Notes: generated from the letters alone by a model not told the origin. Positions 35,541-45,494 are shown, counted from the stretch's first letter. The stretch: DNA of 64,000 nucleotides from Sphingobacterium sp. UBA5670 (GCF_002420705.1 NZ_DIIM01000005.1:164096-228095); one strand, 5' to 3'. Translations and numbers: made by a program.

Positions 35541-37247
35541 ATGTTCAAAAAACTCGGTCTGGGAATATTGGCATTGGTCAGCACAATTTCTTTTTTGAAA
35601 GCTCAAGACAAAAAAGATTTTGTAAAATACATCAACTCCCAGCATGAATGGGTCGATGCGGTATTCAATACTTTGACGCCAAAAGAAAAAGTCGCTCAGT
35701 TATTTTTGGTTAGAGCACATACAAATCTGGGCCAGAAGTATATCGACTCGATTGCTCAGGTGATACAAGACGAGCATTTGGGTGGTCTAGTTGTCTTTCA
35801 AGGTGGCCCGATCCGTCATGTCGACATGTTCAACCGTTATCAATCCCTATCCAAAGTACCTCTGATGATGACTTTTGATGGCGAGTGGGGATTGGGTATG
35901 CGTATGCCGGATTCTACCTTGTCGTTCCCTTATCAGATGACTTTAGGAGCCGTTCAAGATAATCAGTTGATCTATCGCATGGGACGTGAGGTAGCACTGG
36001 ATTTTCAACGCATAGGTATGCATTTCAATTTTGCTCCCGATGTGGATATCAACAATAATCCCAAAAACCCGGTCATTGGCATCCGTTCATTTGGTGATAA
36101 CAAATTTAATGTGACCCAAAAAGCGAAGGCTTATATGGATGGTATGGTGGATGGCGGTATATTGGCTTCCATCAAGCATTTCCCAGGGCATGGTGATACG
36201 GATGTGGATTCACATTACGATTTGCCGCAGCTCCCTTTTGATAAAAAACGTCTGGATACCTTGGAAATGTATCCGTTTAAAGAGCTTATTAAAGCTGGAG
36301 CTCCTGCTGTTATGGTGGCGCATATGAATATCCCGAGTTTGGATGATACGCCTAATATGCCATCTTCTATTTCTAAAAAAGTAGTTACCGATCTTTTGCG
36401 AAATGAGCTTGGCTTTAAAGGGCTGACAGTCACCGACGCAATGGACATGAAAGGTGTAAAGAAGTTTTTTCCAAATGGAGAGGCCGATGTACAGGCGATT
36501 ATTGCAGGGCATGATTTACTTGAGGTGTCGGAAAATAGCAAACGTGCAATCGATTTGATCTTAAAAGCTATTGAAGAGGGACGCATCGCACAGGCGGATA
36601 TTGATGCGCGAGTTAAAAGAGTACTTGCTGCCAAATTATGGCTGGGTTTAGACAAATACCAAGCGACTGCCCAACAGAATTTATACAATGATCTGCATCG
36701 TGCTTCTGCAGTTCAGCTCATTGATGAATTGTCAAATGCAGCAATTACAGCATTAAATTCTACCGAAAAAATAAAATCATTCAAAAAGGATTTACCTACC
36801 GCTATTATCAATATCGGAATTACGGCTAATCAGACTTTCCAGAATGAAATGGCTAATGCACTGACGAATGAAACGCAATATTTCATCACAGATAGTATGA
36901 GCAAAGATGATATTAAGCGTATAACCAAAGAAATCAAGAAAAATAAGCAATTTATAATCGCTGTGCATGATACGAGACTTCGCCCACGTCCGACCATGGT
37001 ACTAAATAAAGATGTTCAGGGGCTTATGAAAAAGTTTGCGAAAAAATCGATCCTGACCTTGTTTACCAACGCTTATGCAGTGGATGGTTTTGAAGCAACA
37101 AAAAAAGCGAAAACTATTTTGCTGGCCTATCAAAATGATGCATTCATGCAGAAAGCAGCAGTAAAAACTATTTTGGGGCAAAATATTTCAAAAGGAAAAC
37201 TTCCTGTTACGATCAATAAAAAATTCAAATACGGACAAGGAAAGTAA
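35541..37247 (+). CDS. Exported GH3 beta-N-acetylhexosaminidase (NagZ-like)
   Basis: 568 residues. The signal peptide ends at about residue 21 (ISFLKAQ). The GH3 TIM barrel shows the NagZ signature KHFPGHGDTDVDSHYDLP near 211-228 with the catalytic His/Asp pair, and VTDAMDMKGV with the nucleophile Asp near residue 300. A second alpha/beta domain follows, but not the beta-lactamase domain found fused to many Bacteroidota NagZ proteins. Expected to cleave GlcNAc from muropeptides or glycans in the periplasm. Confidence 0.93.
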   Translation: MFKKLGLGILALVSTISFLKAQDKKDFVKYINSQHEWVDAVFNTLTPKEKVAQLFLVRAHTNLGQKYIDSIAQVIQDEHLGGLVVFQGGPIRHVDMFNRYQSLSKVPLMMTFDGEWGLGMRMPDSTLSFPYQMTLGAVQDNQLIYRMGREVALDFQRIGMHFNFAPDVDINNNPKNPVIGIRSFGDNKFNVTQKAKAYMDGMVDGGILASIKHFPGHGDTDVDSHYDLPQLPFDKKRLDTLEMYPFKELIKAGAPAVMVAHMNIPSLDDTPNMPSSISKKVVTDLLRNELGFKGLTVTDAMDMKGVKKFFPNGEADVQAIIAGHDLLEVSENSKRAIDLILKAIEEGRIAQADIDARVKRVLAAKLWLGLDKYQATAQQNLYNDLHRASAVQLIDELSNAAITALNSTEKIKSFKKDLPTAIINIGITANQTFQNEMANALTNETQYFITDSMSKDDIKRITKEIKKNKQFIIAVHDTRLRPRPTMVLNKDVQGLMKKFAKKSILTLFTNAYAVDGFEATKKAKTILLAYQNDAFMQKAAVKTILGQNISKGKLPVTINKKFKYGQGK

Positions 37248-37274
37248 CATACAATAAAATCACACAAACACTGT

Positions 37275-37333
37275 ACCTCTTTCAAAAATGGCCCCGCTAT
37301 CGAGCAAAGCCATTTTAAAAGAGGTCTTTTTTT
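37275..37333 (+). terminator. Intrinsic terminator of the NagZ-like gene
   Basis: Arms ACCTCTTT...AAAATGGC and GCCATTTT...AAAGAGGT (37275-37292 with 37309-37325), one small internal bulge, then a T tract. Confidence 0.85.
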
Positions 37334-37338
37334 TAGTA

Positions 37339-38886
37339 TTAAATTTCTTCGTTTGCTGTCCGGCTATCCGAGGGCCTACTTTCATTTTTCAAACGATCAA
37401 TCGCCGTCACGACATATTTATAGTGTTGATGCTGTTTGATGTCGTCATCGGTATATTGAAGCTTATCTCCATCGAACGTAATAAAAATGATTTTGCCCGG
37501 ATCTTTGATGTTCACTTTTTCATCGAGGTTGAACCGATAGATCACATAACCATAAGCAGACTCCCCATCAGTGGCCATATCTGGCTTTTGCCAAAATAAG
37601 GTATTCATTTTGCCATTGTCCGAATTTTTTACCAGAAGACCGAATGGGGCATTGGGCGGAATACTGTCTAACCACGGCATCGTTGGTGGTAAGGCTGGGT
37701 TTCGATACAGGTCATTCCGCATAGAATCTTGCAGCCCAACAAGATTATCTGTAAGTGATTTGGAACTGAAATAAATACTTCCTTTCACATCGTGCTCCTC
37801 CCTCAGATGGCGTACCTGTCTCGGTATTTGACTCCGATCTGTCCAGCCGATTTTATTTTCAGTAACACGATAAGCACCATGACCCACATAAAAGTGCCGG
37901 CCATAGGTGTGTTTTTGCCACCAGTCGACTAGGATCTCGTACGCTGCTGCTCGATTTTTGAAAGGAAAGTAGATCTGGGGATTGATATAATCTATCCAGC
38001 CTTCTCGCATCCATTTAACCCCATCAGCGTATAGTTCCCGGTAAGCACTTAGGCCACGGGTATCTGAACCGTCACTATTATTGTCTTTGTTGTCCCAAAC
38101 ACCGCAGGGGCTGATACCATATTTGACGTAAGGTTTTACCTTTTTGATAGCGATACCAAGATCACGCACTAGTACGTTGACATTATTACGTCGCCAGTCG
38201 TCTATTTTCTCGATCCCATTATTATATTGACCAAAAGTAATCTGATCTGGAACCGGTGTATTTCTGTTGTCGGGATAGGGGTAGAAATAGTCATCGAAAT
38301 GAATGCCATCCACATCGTAGTTTTTGACCACGTCCATGATGACATCAATAATATATTTACGAACTTCCGGAATACCCGGGTTGAAAAGCTTCTTGCCAGC
38401 ATAGGTGAAGAACCACTCGGGGTGGCGCTTGGTGATGTGGTCATCCGAAAAATGGGCGGGATTTAACGTTGTCGATGCACGGTACGGATTGAACCAGGCA
38501 TGCAGTTCCATCCCTCTTTTGTGTGCTTCGGAGATTGCAAACTCCAAAGGATCGTAGAATGGTGAAGGGGCTAATCCCTGTTTTCCGGTTAAGTATCTGC
38601 TCCAAGGTTCCCTGCCTTTTGCGTAGAATGCATCGGCAGCAGGACGTACCTGCAGAACAATCGCATTCAATCCTGCACTACGGTGCTGATCCAGTAAATC
38701 AATAAACTCCTGTTTTTGCTGTGCGACATTACTGCCCGCCTTAACAGAGGGCCAGTCTATGTTACCTATGGTTGCTACCCATACACCGCGGAACTCCCGC
38801 TTAGGTAGTTGCTGGGAATACGTTCTAATCGAAAATAAACAAATAACAATGGTAAAAAAAGAATATAAATATGTTTTTCCCGTCAT
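37339..38886 (-). CDS. DUF187/UPF0748 glycoside hydrolase (YngK-like)
   Basis: 515 residues from the ATG at 38886 (MTGKTYLYSFF); a TTG 7 codons earlier is less likely. After a signal peptide, a TIM barrel carries the DUF187 hallmarks EFRGVWVATIGNIDWPS, LNAIVLQVRPAADAFY, LHAWFNPYRAS, YDVDGIHFDDYFYP and YINPQIYFPF. A fibronectin-like C-terminal domain (about 415-505) follows. Members act on glycans, with some reported on peptidoglycan-derived chains. It is convergent with the NagZ-like gene, so both may act in wall turnover. Confidence 0.92.
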   Translation of the reverse strand: MTGKTYLYSFFTIVICLFSIRTYSQQLPKREFRGVWVATIGNIDWPSVKAGSNVAQQKQEFIDLLDQHRSAGLNAIVLQVRPAADAFYAKGREPWSRYLTGKQGLAPSPFYDPLEFAISEAHKRGMELHAWFNPYRASTTLNPAHFSDDHITKRHPEWFFTYAGKKLFNPGIPEVRKYIIDVIMDVVKNYDVDGIHFDDYFYPYPDNRNTPVPDQITFGQYNNGIEKIDDWRRNNVNVLVRDLGIAIKKVKPYVKYGISPCGVWDNKDNNSDGSDTRGLSAYRELYADGVKWMREGWIDYINPQIYFPFKNRAAAYEILVDWWQKHTYGRHFYVGHGAYRVTENKIGWTDRSQIPRQVRHLREEHDVKGSIYFSSKSLTDNLVGLQDSMRNDLYRNPALPPTMPWLDSIPPNAPFGLLVKNSDNGKMNTLFWQKPDMATDGESAYGYVIYRFNLDEKVNIKDPGKIIFITFDGDKLQYTDDDIKQHQHYKYVVTAIDRLKNESRPSDSRTANEEI

Positions 38887-39101
38887 TCTATAAATTATAG
38901 CCAACAAAGATAGGGAAGCATTTCTTACTTTTTCGCTAAAAAATGTAAGATGTTTGTTGGATACTTGTTAAAAGAACCTGAGCTTGGTTTTCAAATTGAT
39001 AATAATGCAAATGCAGGTAACATTGTACTTTATTTGTGCTAATTTAGATGCGGTTTTCACAAAAGCAATGGCTTGATCGGCTAACCGCTATATAAAAGAT
39101 T

Positions 39102-40529
39102 ATGAGCAAAGAACAAATATCCGTTTTTGATATGTTTAAGATTGGTATCGGTCCCTCGAGTTCGCATACCCTAGGACCTTGGCGTGCAGCCCAGCAATTT
39201 ACAGCTGTTCTCAAGTCAAAGGGCGTATTGAATGAGATCGAACAGGTCAAAATTTTGCTATATGGTTCTTTGGCCAAAACTGGCGCAGGACATGGTACTG
39301 ATATTGCTGTTCTGCTTGGACTGAGTGGGGATGATCCTGTTACCTTTGATGTCAATAGAGTGACTCCCAAAGTGGAGCATATCAAGGCTGTTGGTGAACT
39401 TGAAGTTGCTGCTGAGCGGACCATCCCATTTTCCTATCAGGAAGATCTCTTGTTTCTATACGCTGAAAGTCTACCTTTTCATCCCAATGCCGTTACCTTC
39501 CAGGCATTCCTATCCAACGGTAAGGCAATTACCGAGACTTATTATTCTATAGGTGGCGGTTTTGTAGTGCAGGAAAATGATACAGAAAGTGTTCTGTCAG
39601 AAGTGGATCTGCCATTTCCTGTAGATACCGCACACGAACTCTTGCATTGGACGATGAAAACAGGGCTGAAAATCTCGGAGCTGGTTCTTGAAAATGAATG
39701 TGCATGGCGTGAAGAAAGCGAAACCGTAGCCGGCGTATTGAATATCTATAAAACTATACATGAGTGTATTTATCGGGGCTGTCATACCGGCGGTACATTA
39801 CCCGGCGGATTAAATGTCGAACGGAGGGCCGTCAAACTAAATAAAAAGCTCATGCAGGGACGTAGTTATCAAGATTACGAGTCCTGGGTAGCGGCTATTC
39901 GCGAGGGAGGCCAAAACTTTCAATATATACTTGACTGGGTAAGTTGTTTTGCTCTTGCAGTAAATGAGGAGAACGCCTCTTTCGGACGTGTGGTAACAGC
40001 GCCTACCAATGGAGCTTCGGGCGTTATCCCGGCGGTATTACAATATTATATTACTTTTCACGATGGAATGCGTGAAAATAAAATTATCCAATTTATTCTT
40101 ACCGCATCTGAGATCGGATCGATATTTAAGAAAAATGCAACCATTTCCGCAGCAATGGGAGGCTGTCAGGCCGAGATTGGCGTCTCATCAGCGATGGCCG
40201 CCGGCGCGTTAACAGAAGTGCTGGGCGGGTCACAACGTCAGGTGCTCATGGCTGCCGAGATTGCCATGGAACATCACCTCGGATTAACATGCGATCCAAT
40301 CGGTGGACTGGTGCAGATCCCTTGCATCGAACGTAATACAATGGGAGCTATTAAAGCTATTACTGCAGCACAATTGGCATTGCAATCGAATCCGGATAAA
40401 GCAAAAGTGAGCTTGGATACAGTGGTTAAAACCATGTGGGAGACAGCTCTGGATATGAATGCTAAATATAAGGAAACAGCAGATGGGGGACTGGCGGTCA
40501 ATATTCCATTGAGTTTGCCCGAATGTTAA
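39102..40529 (+). CDS. sdaA: L-serine ammonia-lyase (iron-sulfur, single chain)
   Basis: 475 residues; deaminates L-serine to pyruvate and ammonia with a [4Fe-4S] cluster. The beta-domain start SVFDMFKIGIGPSSSHTLGPW, the central GCHTGGTLPGG, VTAPTNGASGVIPAVLQYY and MGGCQAEIGVSSAMAAGAL, and the C-terminal cluster cysteines in LTCDPIGGLVQIPCIERN are all present. It is fused alpha+beta, as in E. coli SdaA. It balances serine made through the SerB-type enzyme elsewhere in the window. Confidence 0.97.
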   Translation: MSKEQISVFDMFKIGIGPSSSHTLGPWRAAQQFTAVLKSKGVLNEIEQVKILLYGSLAKTGAGHGTDIAVLLGLSGDDPVTFDVNRVTPKVEHIKAVGELEVAAERTIPFSYQEDLLFLYAESLPFHPNAVTFQAFLSNGKAITETYYSIGGGFVVQENDTESVLSEVDLPFPVDTAHELLHWTMKTGLKISELVLENECAWREESETVAGVLNIYKTIHECIYRGCHTGGTLPGGLNVERRAVKLNKKLMQGRSYQDYESWVAAIREGGQNFQYILDWVSCFALAVNEENASFGRVVTAPTNGASGVIPAVLQYYITFHDGMRENKIIQFILTASEIGSIFKKNATISAAMGGCQAEIGVSSAMAAGALTEVLGGSQRQVLMAAEIAMEHHLGLTCDPIGGLVQIPCIERNTMGAIKAITAAQLALQSNPDKAKVSLDTVVKTMWETALDMNAKYKETADGGLAVNIPLSLPEC

Positions 40530-40601
40530 TGAATGCCTGAGTCTTCTTGTTTTTCGTATCTTTGGAGCGATAAAACTGTATATTTTTATAAATAGCCACG
40601 A

Positions 40602-41414
40602 ATGAAATATTGTGCAATCGCCTCCGGAAGTAACGGAAACTGTTATTATGTAGCTAAAGATGATTCAGCAATTTTGATCGATGCCGGAATCAACAGTAAA
40701 CATATCCACCTTCGGATGTACAACCTGGGTATTTTACCTACCCAGATCAAAGCGATTTTCATTACCCATGAGCATTCTGATCATATCAGAGGTTTATCCG
40801 TATTTGCTAAAAAATACAATCTACCGGTTTATATTACTAAGGGAAGCTACGACGGTACCCGATTGCATCTTCCGTCCCATTTGGTCCATATCATTTCTTC
40901 AGATGAAGTTGTTGAGATTGGAGGACTGAAGGTCTATGGTATTCCCAAATTTCACGATGCCAAAGAGCCCTGTAGTTTTCTGGTTTCAGATGGAACATAT
41001 AATATTGGTGTACTTACAGATATCGGACGCCCTTGTGAAAATGTGCAGCATGTTATTCAGCACTCGGACGTACTACTCTTAGAATCCAATTATGATGAGG
41101 AGATGCTGCGTACGGGACGCTATTCCTATTTTCTAAAAAATAGAATCAGTAGTGGTTGGGGGCATCTTTCAAATCGCATGGCTGTTGAACTGTTTAACGC
41201 ATATAAAACCGATCGTCTTAAACATCTTATTCTGACTCACCTCTCCGGTGAAAATAATACGGTCGATCTGGTACAGCAAACATTCGAGCCGCACTGTGAA
41301 CGTATCCAGCTTCATGTAGCGACACGTTACCAAGAAACGGAATTATTCGATCTGATGCATATCCTCAGAGAGCATTTAGCGCCTTTTCCCATTGCCTCTG
41401 CACTCTCTTCCTAA
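40602..41414 (+). CDS. Metallo-beta-lactamase-fold hydrolase (WalJ/YycJ-like)
   Basis: 270 residues. The metal motif is THEHSDH with His56, His58, Asp60 and His61; further ligands are in FHDAKEPCSF and LESNYDEEML, with HLSGENN near the C terminus. The start CAIASGSNGNCYYV is typical for the YycJ/WalJ group, implicated in DNA-related exonuclease activity. It lies 72 bp after sdaA with TATCTTTG between, so it may have its own promoter. Confidence 0.9.
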   Translation: MKYCAIASGSNGNCYYVAKDDSAILIDAGINSKHIHLRMYNLGILPTQIKAIFITHEHSDHIRGLSVFAKKYNLPVYITKGSYDGTRLHLPSHLVHIISSDEVVEIGGLKVYGIPKFHDAKEPCSFLVSDGTYNIGVLTDIGRPCENVQHVIQHSDVLLLESNYDEEMLRTGRYSYFLKNRISSGWGHLSNRMAVELFNAYKTDRLKHLILTHLSGENNTVDLVQQTFEPHCERIQLHVATRYQETELFDLMHILREHLAPFPIASALSS

Positions 41415-41568
41415 TTTGAAACGCTTATTCTGTTCTCTTTTTTTCTAAAAGTGTCTAATCTTATTGGCCAGAAAGAATCTTCTTTCGCTTTCAGCGCTGC
41501 AAGTGGCGGCAACATCATGAAGTTTTTTTTAACAAAAGCGTAAGAATACTATAAAATAAAAAATATAG

Positions 41569-41623
41569 TTGATTTAAAAAGATTTCCTGTTATATTTGCT
41601 TTGTTTTTAATCAGTCTAAATAG
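41569..41623 (+). promoter_or_regulatory. Promoter and Fur-like box of the iron-uptake operon
   Basis: TTG at 41569-41571, a 19-bp spacer and TATATTTG at 41591-41598 make a full promoter. At 41601-41623, over the expected start site, lies an imperfect dyad whose right half AGTCTAAATAG equals that of the 21001-21023 operator (7 of 11 symmetric pairs match). The position and the iron-uptake genes downstream support Fur control. Confidence 0.6.
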
Positions 41624-41648
41624 TTTGATTTGCTTATTTTGGACGGTG

Positions 41649-41755
41649 ATGAACAAAAAAGCACCATGCAATAGACGGCAATCTATTACATGGCGTAAAT
41701 CTACATACAGCGGCAACTGGATGTAGATGACTGAAACAGCACGCTGTCTCAGTTA
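41649..41755 (+). ncRNA. Structured leader with three tandem hairpins
   Basis: Within the roughly 280-nt leader of the operon. H1 (41664-41693): CCATG/CATGG, one mismatch, AATAGA/TCTATT, loop CGGCAA. H2 (41701-41726): CTACAT/ATGTAG, one mismatch, CAG/CTG, again loop CGGCAA. H3 (41730-41753): ACTGA/TCAGT, one mismatch, ACAG/CTGT, loop CACG. A 25-codon frame (ATG 41649, TAG 41724) runs through H1 and H2. The repeated loop suggests an RNA element, perhaps protein-binding; no known riboswitch matches. Confidence 0.45.
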
Positions 41756-41883
41756 CTCCCGATATACGATATGGAAGAACTTGCAAGATAACGAATTTTA
41801 TTATTTTATTCGTTCTCAAGCCGCTTAAAGCCGCAAATTCTCCCATAATAAGTTGAAGAAAACTAAACATCAATCAACATATT

Positions 41884-42600
41884 ATGAAAAATTTAATTTC
41901 ATTTTTTACATTTCTTGCGGTATTAGTGTGTAGCCATACTGGACATGCACATGCACTTTGGATTGAATCATCTTCTTATGGGACACTAAATCAAACCCAT
42001 GAAGTCAAAGTATATTATGGTGAGTTTGCAACCAATGAGAGAGATCAGGTCGATAAATGGTACTCCGACGTGAAAGACTTCTCGTTAATGTTACATGCTC
42101 CAGGAAAGGAACCGGTCAAGCTTCAGTTGACGAACAAAGGCGATCACTTTAGCGGTTCATTTCAACCTACATCGGCAGGAACCTATTTCCTGTCTATTGT
42201 TAAAGCACCTAAAGATCTAGGCGGTAAAACAAAATATGAGTTTTCTTCCCTAGTCCCTGTTCTTGTAGGAAAGCCTGCCGCACTTGATTATAACAGTGTA
42301 AAAAATCCATTGCAGATTGAATTGCTTAGTGCAGCTAACGCAAGAAAAGGCCAACCTGTAAAAGCAAAGATCACCAGCTTCGGTAAGATTGTCCCTCAGG
42401 CTAAAGTTTCTGTTTTTTCTGCTACAGGCTGGGGAAAAGAATTTGTTGCGGACGAGAATGGTATACTGACATTTGATGCGATCTGGTCGGGCCCTTACGT
42501 ATTGGAAGCAAGTACTTTTGCTGAGACAGCCGGTGAACATGAGGGAAAACCTTATGCTGCGGCATGGCAGGGCAGTACCACTTTCGTTACGATAAAATAG
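41884..42600 (+). CDS. DUF4198 exported protein
   Basis: 238 residues with a signal peptide ending near SHTGHAHA. The mature chain begins HALWIESSSYG, typical of DUF4198, and continues with immunoglobulin-like beta strands (KVYYGEFATNE, SGSFQPTSAGTYFLSIV, VLEASTFAETAGEHEGKPY). Members often sit with metal-uptake genes and are thought to be periplasmic. It is the first gene of the iron operon; the TonB receptor follows after 114 bp. Confidence 0.85.
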   Translation: MKNLISFFTFLAVLVCSHTGHAHALWIESSSYGTLNQTHEVKVYYGEFATNERDQVDKWYSDVKDFSLMLHAPGKEPVKLQLTNKGDHFSGSFQPTSAGTYFLSIVKAPKDLGGKTKYEFSSLVPVLVGKPAALDYNSVKNPLQIELLSAANARKGQPVKAKITSFGKIVPQAKVSVFSATGWGKEFVADENGILTFDAIWSGPYVLEASTFAETAGEHEGKPYAAAWQGSTTFVTIK

Positions 42601-42714
42601 CGCCGGTTATAACTCCGACTGAAAATAATCAGGATCCATTAGAAACATGGGAAATAACAATGGATCCTGATATAAAGAATATCTACTATAAAAAAAATCT
42701 ACCATACTACATTC

Positions 42715-45132
42715 ATGAATAAAGCTTTATCCTTTCTAGCCATTCCTATGATTAGTTCAGTTTTTTCTGTTGCACAGGCACAGACGAACAGAGTAATTGA
42801 AGGAATTCTTATCAATGAAAAATCCGAACCAATCACTGGGGCGACAGTAAAATTAACCAATACAGGTGTGACTACAAGTACAGACAGTGAAGGTCATTTC
42901 GCTTTTTATAAACTTTCATCCAAAGTTTACCATATCGAGATTAAAGCGATCGGCTACGGGAAGCACACGATGGAAGTAAACGTAAAGGATGAAGCGACAA
43001 ACCTGGGTCCCGTCATTCTCAAAGACCAATCCCAAGCTATCGACGAGGTAGCGGTTTATGGTAAATACTATGAACATTATAAGTTTGATAGTATCTCCGG
43101 ATCGTTACGTCTTAAAACTCCTATTTTAGAATTACCTCAAAACATACAGGTTATTTCATCGGACTTAATGGCCGATCAACAGGTTTTCGATATTGTGGAC
43201 GGTATTACACGTAATGTTAGTGGGGCAACACGTCAGGGGCATTGGGACAACCAGTATGCCAATATCCGTATGCGCGGTTCCAAGATTCCGGCATTCCGTA
43301 ATGGAATGAACATAGAAGCCTCTTGGGGGCCTACAGCCGAAGATGCGAGCATGATTGAACGAATCGAATTTGTAAAGGGGCCTGCAGGCTTTATGCTTGC
43401 CAACGGTGAACCCGGAGGGTTTTATAACGTGGTGACCAAGAAGCCTACAGGAAATACCAAAGGTTCCGTAACTCTCAATACAGGTAGTTTCAGCACCTAC
43501 CGTGCTGCTATTGATCTAGATGGTAAATTGCGCAAAGATGGCAAATTACTTTACCGCCTTAATGTGGCTGGGCAACAAAAAGATTTTTTCACAAAATATA
43601 ACTACAGTAACCGAGTTGTCATAGCTCCAGTTGTGACCTATAAGGTTGATTCCCTAACGAGCTTAACATTTGAATATACCTATCAAGGATCTTCGTACCT
43701 AGCAAATGGTAATTATACTTTTTCGCCAAAAGGTTTTGCCGATCCTGGTATTGCCAATGATTTCTTTTATGCAGACCCCTCTATGGAACCTGGTAAGTTA
43801 AGAGACCATAGTGCCTATATCTACTTGGATCACAAATTGAATGAGAAATGGAAACTGCATGCCCAAATGGCTTATTTTAACTTTGATATGCAAGCAACCA
43901 GTACTTGGTTAAACTATATGAAAGCCAATGGGGATATGCCGCGTTATTATAGTATCGGAGATGAACATGGAGAAAACAGTTTCGGTCAAGTCTCTCTAAA
44001 TGGCGAAGAATACACAGGAAGCGTTCGTCACCGAATTTTAATTGGAGCAGATTATGGCAATAAGAAGTTTTGGGGTGATTTTAGAACAATTTTAGACTCT
44101 ATTCCTTCAGCCCCACTGAATGTATATGATCCCAAATATGGAATTCCTGGAAGCGTATTCCCAGCTTTAGATCGTTCACAGAGCGTAAAAGTTCGTGCTG
44201 GAGGCAGTAACTACGTTACCTCCACAAATTATATGTCTTTTTATGCCCACGATGAATTAGCATTTTTGGAAGAGAAATTACGCTTATCTCTCGGCTTGCG
44301 GTACACAATTAATGAGACAATAGGCAAGACAGCTGTTGCTGACAGGACGGACAAAGCATTTACACCACGGGTTGGTTTAAGCTTTTCCATCGACAAATCC
44401 ATGAGCGTATATGGATTGTTTGACCAATCATTTGTTCCGGTTGCTGGTACGGACTGGGAAGGCAACGCCTTTAAACCAATACGAGGAAATGATTTGGAAG
44501 CAGGGATAAAGAAAGAATGGATGGGAGGAAAATGGATATCAACCCTCAGCGCTTACACCATTGCACGTAAGAATGCTTTAGTGGCTGATCCTGATCCAAG
44601 CCACGTTGTCAATGGAGTATCTTTCCAGACCCAATTAGGCGAGACCCGAACCAAAGGTGTTGAATTTGATATTACCGGAGAAATTATCAGAGGGCTGAAT
44701 GTAAATGCCAATTATGCATTGACAGATTCTAAGATCTCAAAAGATACAAAAGAGGAGAATATAGGAAATATCACACCTAATACGGCTAAACATACAGCCA
44801 ATGCATTTGTGTCTTACCGCATTCAGGAAGGAAGAGTTCGTGGACTTGGTTTTGTTGGCAGCGTTCAAGGAATGTTTGATCGTGCAATCGGAACAACGAA
44901 AGAAAGTAATTTCAAGAATTATTTGCGTACCGACGGAGGAATAAGCTATCAAAAAGGAAAATATAGCATTTCTTTTATGGTTAATAACCTATTGGATAAT
45001 CGGAAATTGTTGACCGCCGGATCTATTTCTAAGGCCAGCGCGGCTGTTCAAAAACTGGGTGGTGTTGATTATTATTCTTATATCGTGGAAGCCAGACGTA
45101 ATTTCCGCATGGGAGTGACCTATAAATTTTAA
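42715..45132 (+). CDS. TonB-dependent siderophore receptor
   Basis: 805 residues. Signal peptide to about residue 22, then a carboxypeptidase-regulatory-like domain (27-105, VIEGILINEKSEPITGATV). The plug domain (about 125-245) has LELPQNIQVISSDLMADQ, RMRGSKIPAFRNG and the FVKGPAGFMLANGEPGGFYNVVTKK region typical of FhuA/FecA-type siderophore receptors. A 22-strand-type barrel ends in RRNFRMGVTYKF. It imports a ferric siderophore using TonB energy. The ligand is unknown. Confidence 0.95.
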   Translation: MNKALSFLAIPMISSVFSVAQAQTNRVIEGILINEKSEPITGATVKLTNTGVTTSTDSEGHFAFYKLSSKVYHIEIKAIGYGKHTMEVNVKDEATNLGPVILKDQSQAIDEVAVYGKYYEHYKFDSISGSLRLKTPILELPQNIQVISSDLMADQQVFDIVDGITRNVSGATRQGHWDNQYANIRMRGSKIPAFRNGMNIEASWGPTAEDASMIERIEFVKGPAGFMLANGEPGGFYNVVTKKPTGNTKGSVTLNTGSFSTYRAAIDLDGKLRKDGKLLYRLNVAGQQKDFFTKYNYSNRVVIAPVVTYKVDSLTSLTFEYTYQGSSYLANGNYTFSPKGFADPGIANDFFYADPSMEPGKLRDHSAYIYLDHKLNEKWKLHAQMAYFNFDMQATSTWLNYMKANGDMPRYYSIGDEHGENSFGQVSLNGEEYTGSVRHRILIGADYGNKKFWGDFRTILDSIPSAPLNVYDPKYGIPGSVFPALDRSQSVKVRAGGSNYVTSTNYMSFYAHDELAFLEEKLRLSLGLRYTINETIGKTAVADRTDKAFTPRVGLSFSIDKSMSVYGLFDQSFVPVAGTDWEGNAFKPIRGNDLEAGIKKEWMGGKWISTLSAYTIARKNALVADPDPSHVVNGVSFQTQLGETRTKGVEFDITGEIIRGLNVNANYALTDSKISKDTKEENIGNITPNTAKHTANAFVSYRIQEGRVRGLGFVGSVQGMFDRAIGTTKESNFKNYLRTDGGISYQKGKYSISFMVNNLLDNRKLLTAGSISKASAAVQKLGGVDYYSYIVEARRNFRMGVTYKF

Positions 45133-45161
45133 AGGACCGATCCAGATAAATTATAGAATCG

Positions 45162-45494
45162 ATGTATAGTACACTGTTAATCGTTATACTCATGGGAGCC
45201 TATCTTTTTTACAACACAAGTAAGAAAGTGAAGTTTGGCCCTAGACCACAATGGCTTGAAAAAATGTGCGCACAAACTATGTTTGTGCGCACATTGAGCA
45301 TTGTGATGCTGCTTTTTCCATTCGGGGCCATACTTTATCTGCAAGGTTTTGGAGCCGGTTTTTTTGCGTTTTTTGCCTATTTCATGTGCATGATGAGCCT
45401 CGTGGTATTATTAAGTCCTTATCGCTATTTTAAGTTATACCCGATTTTGGGCTTGTATGTATTTAGCCTTTGTGTCGAATTATTGATTTCCTAA
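45162..45494 (+). CDS. Small membrane protein of the iron operon (DUF3325-like)
   Basis: 110 residues with an N-terminal helix and two or three further hydrophobic helices (about 44-62, 65-85 and 92-109). The pattern RTLSIVMLL...GFGAGFFAFFAYFMCMMSLVVLLSPYRY resembles DUF3325 proteins that accompany PepSY iron-uptake proteins in Proteobacteria; this is from memory. It lies 29 bp after the receptor. Function unknown, perhaps part of the inner-membrane complex. Confidence 0.75.
   Translation: MYSTLLIVILMGAYLFYNTSKKVKFGPRPQWLEKMCAQTMFVRTLSIVMLLFPFGAILYLQGFGAGFFAFFAYFMCMMSLVVLLSPYRYFKLYPILGLYVFSLCVELLIS

Noticed and set aside
41664..41753. Guanidine-II (mini-ykkC) riboswitch
   Set aside because: That class has two hairpins with ACGR loops; here the loops are CGGCAA, CGGCAA and CACG, and the genes are for iron uptake.
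41634..41873. 79-codon minus-strand frame in the iron-operon leader
   Set aside because: It is antisense to the promoter-driven leader, has no family features, and its openness follows from the hairpins.
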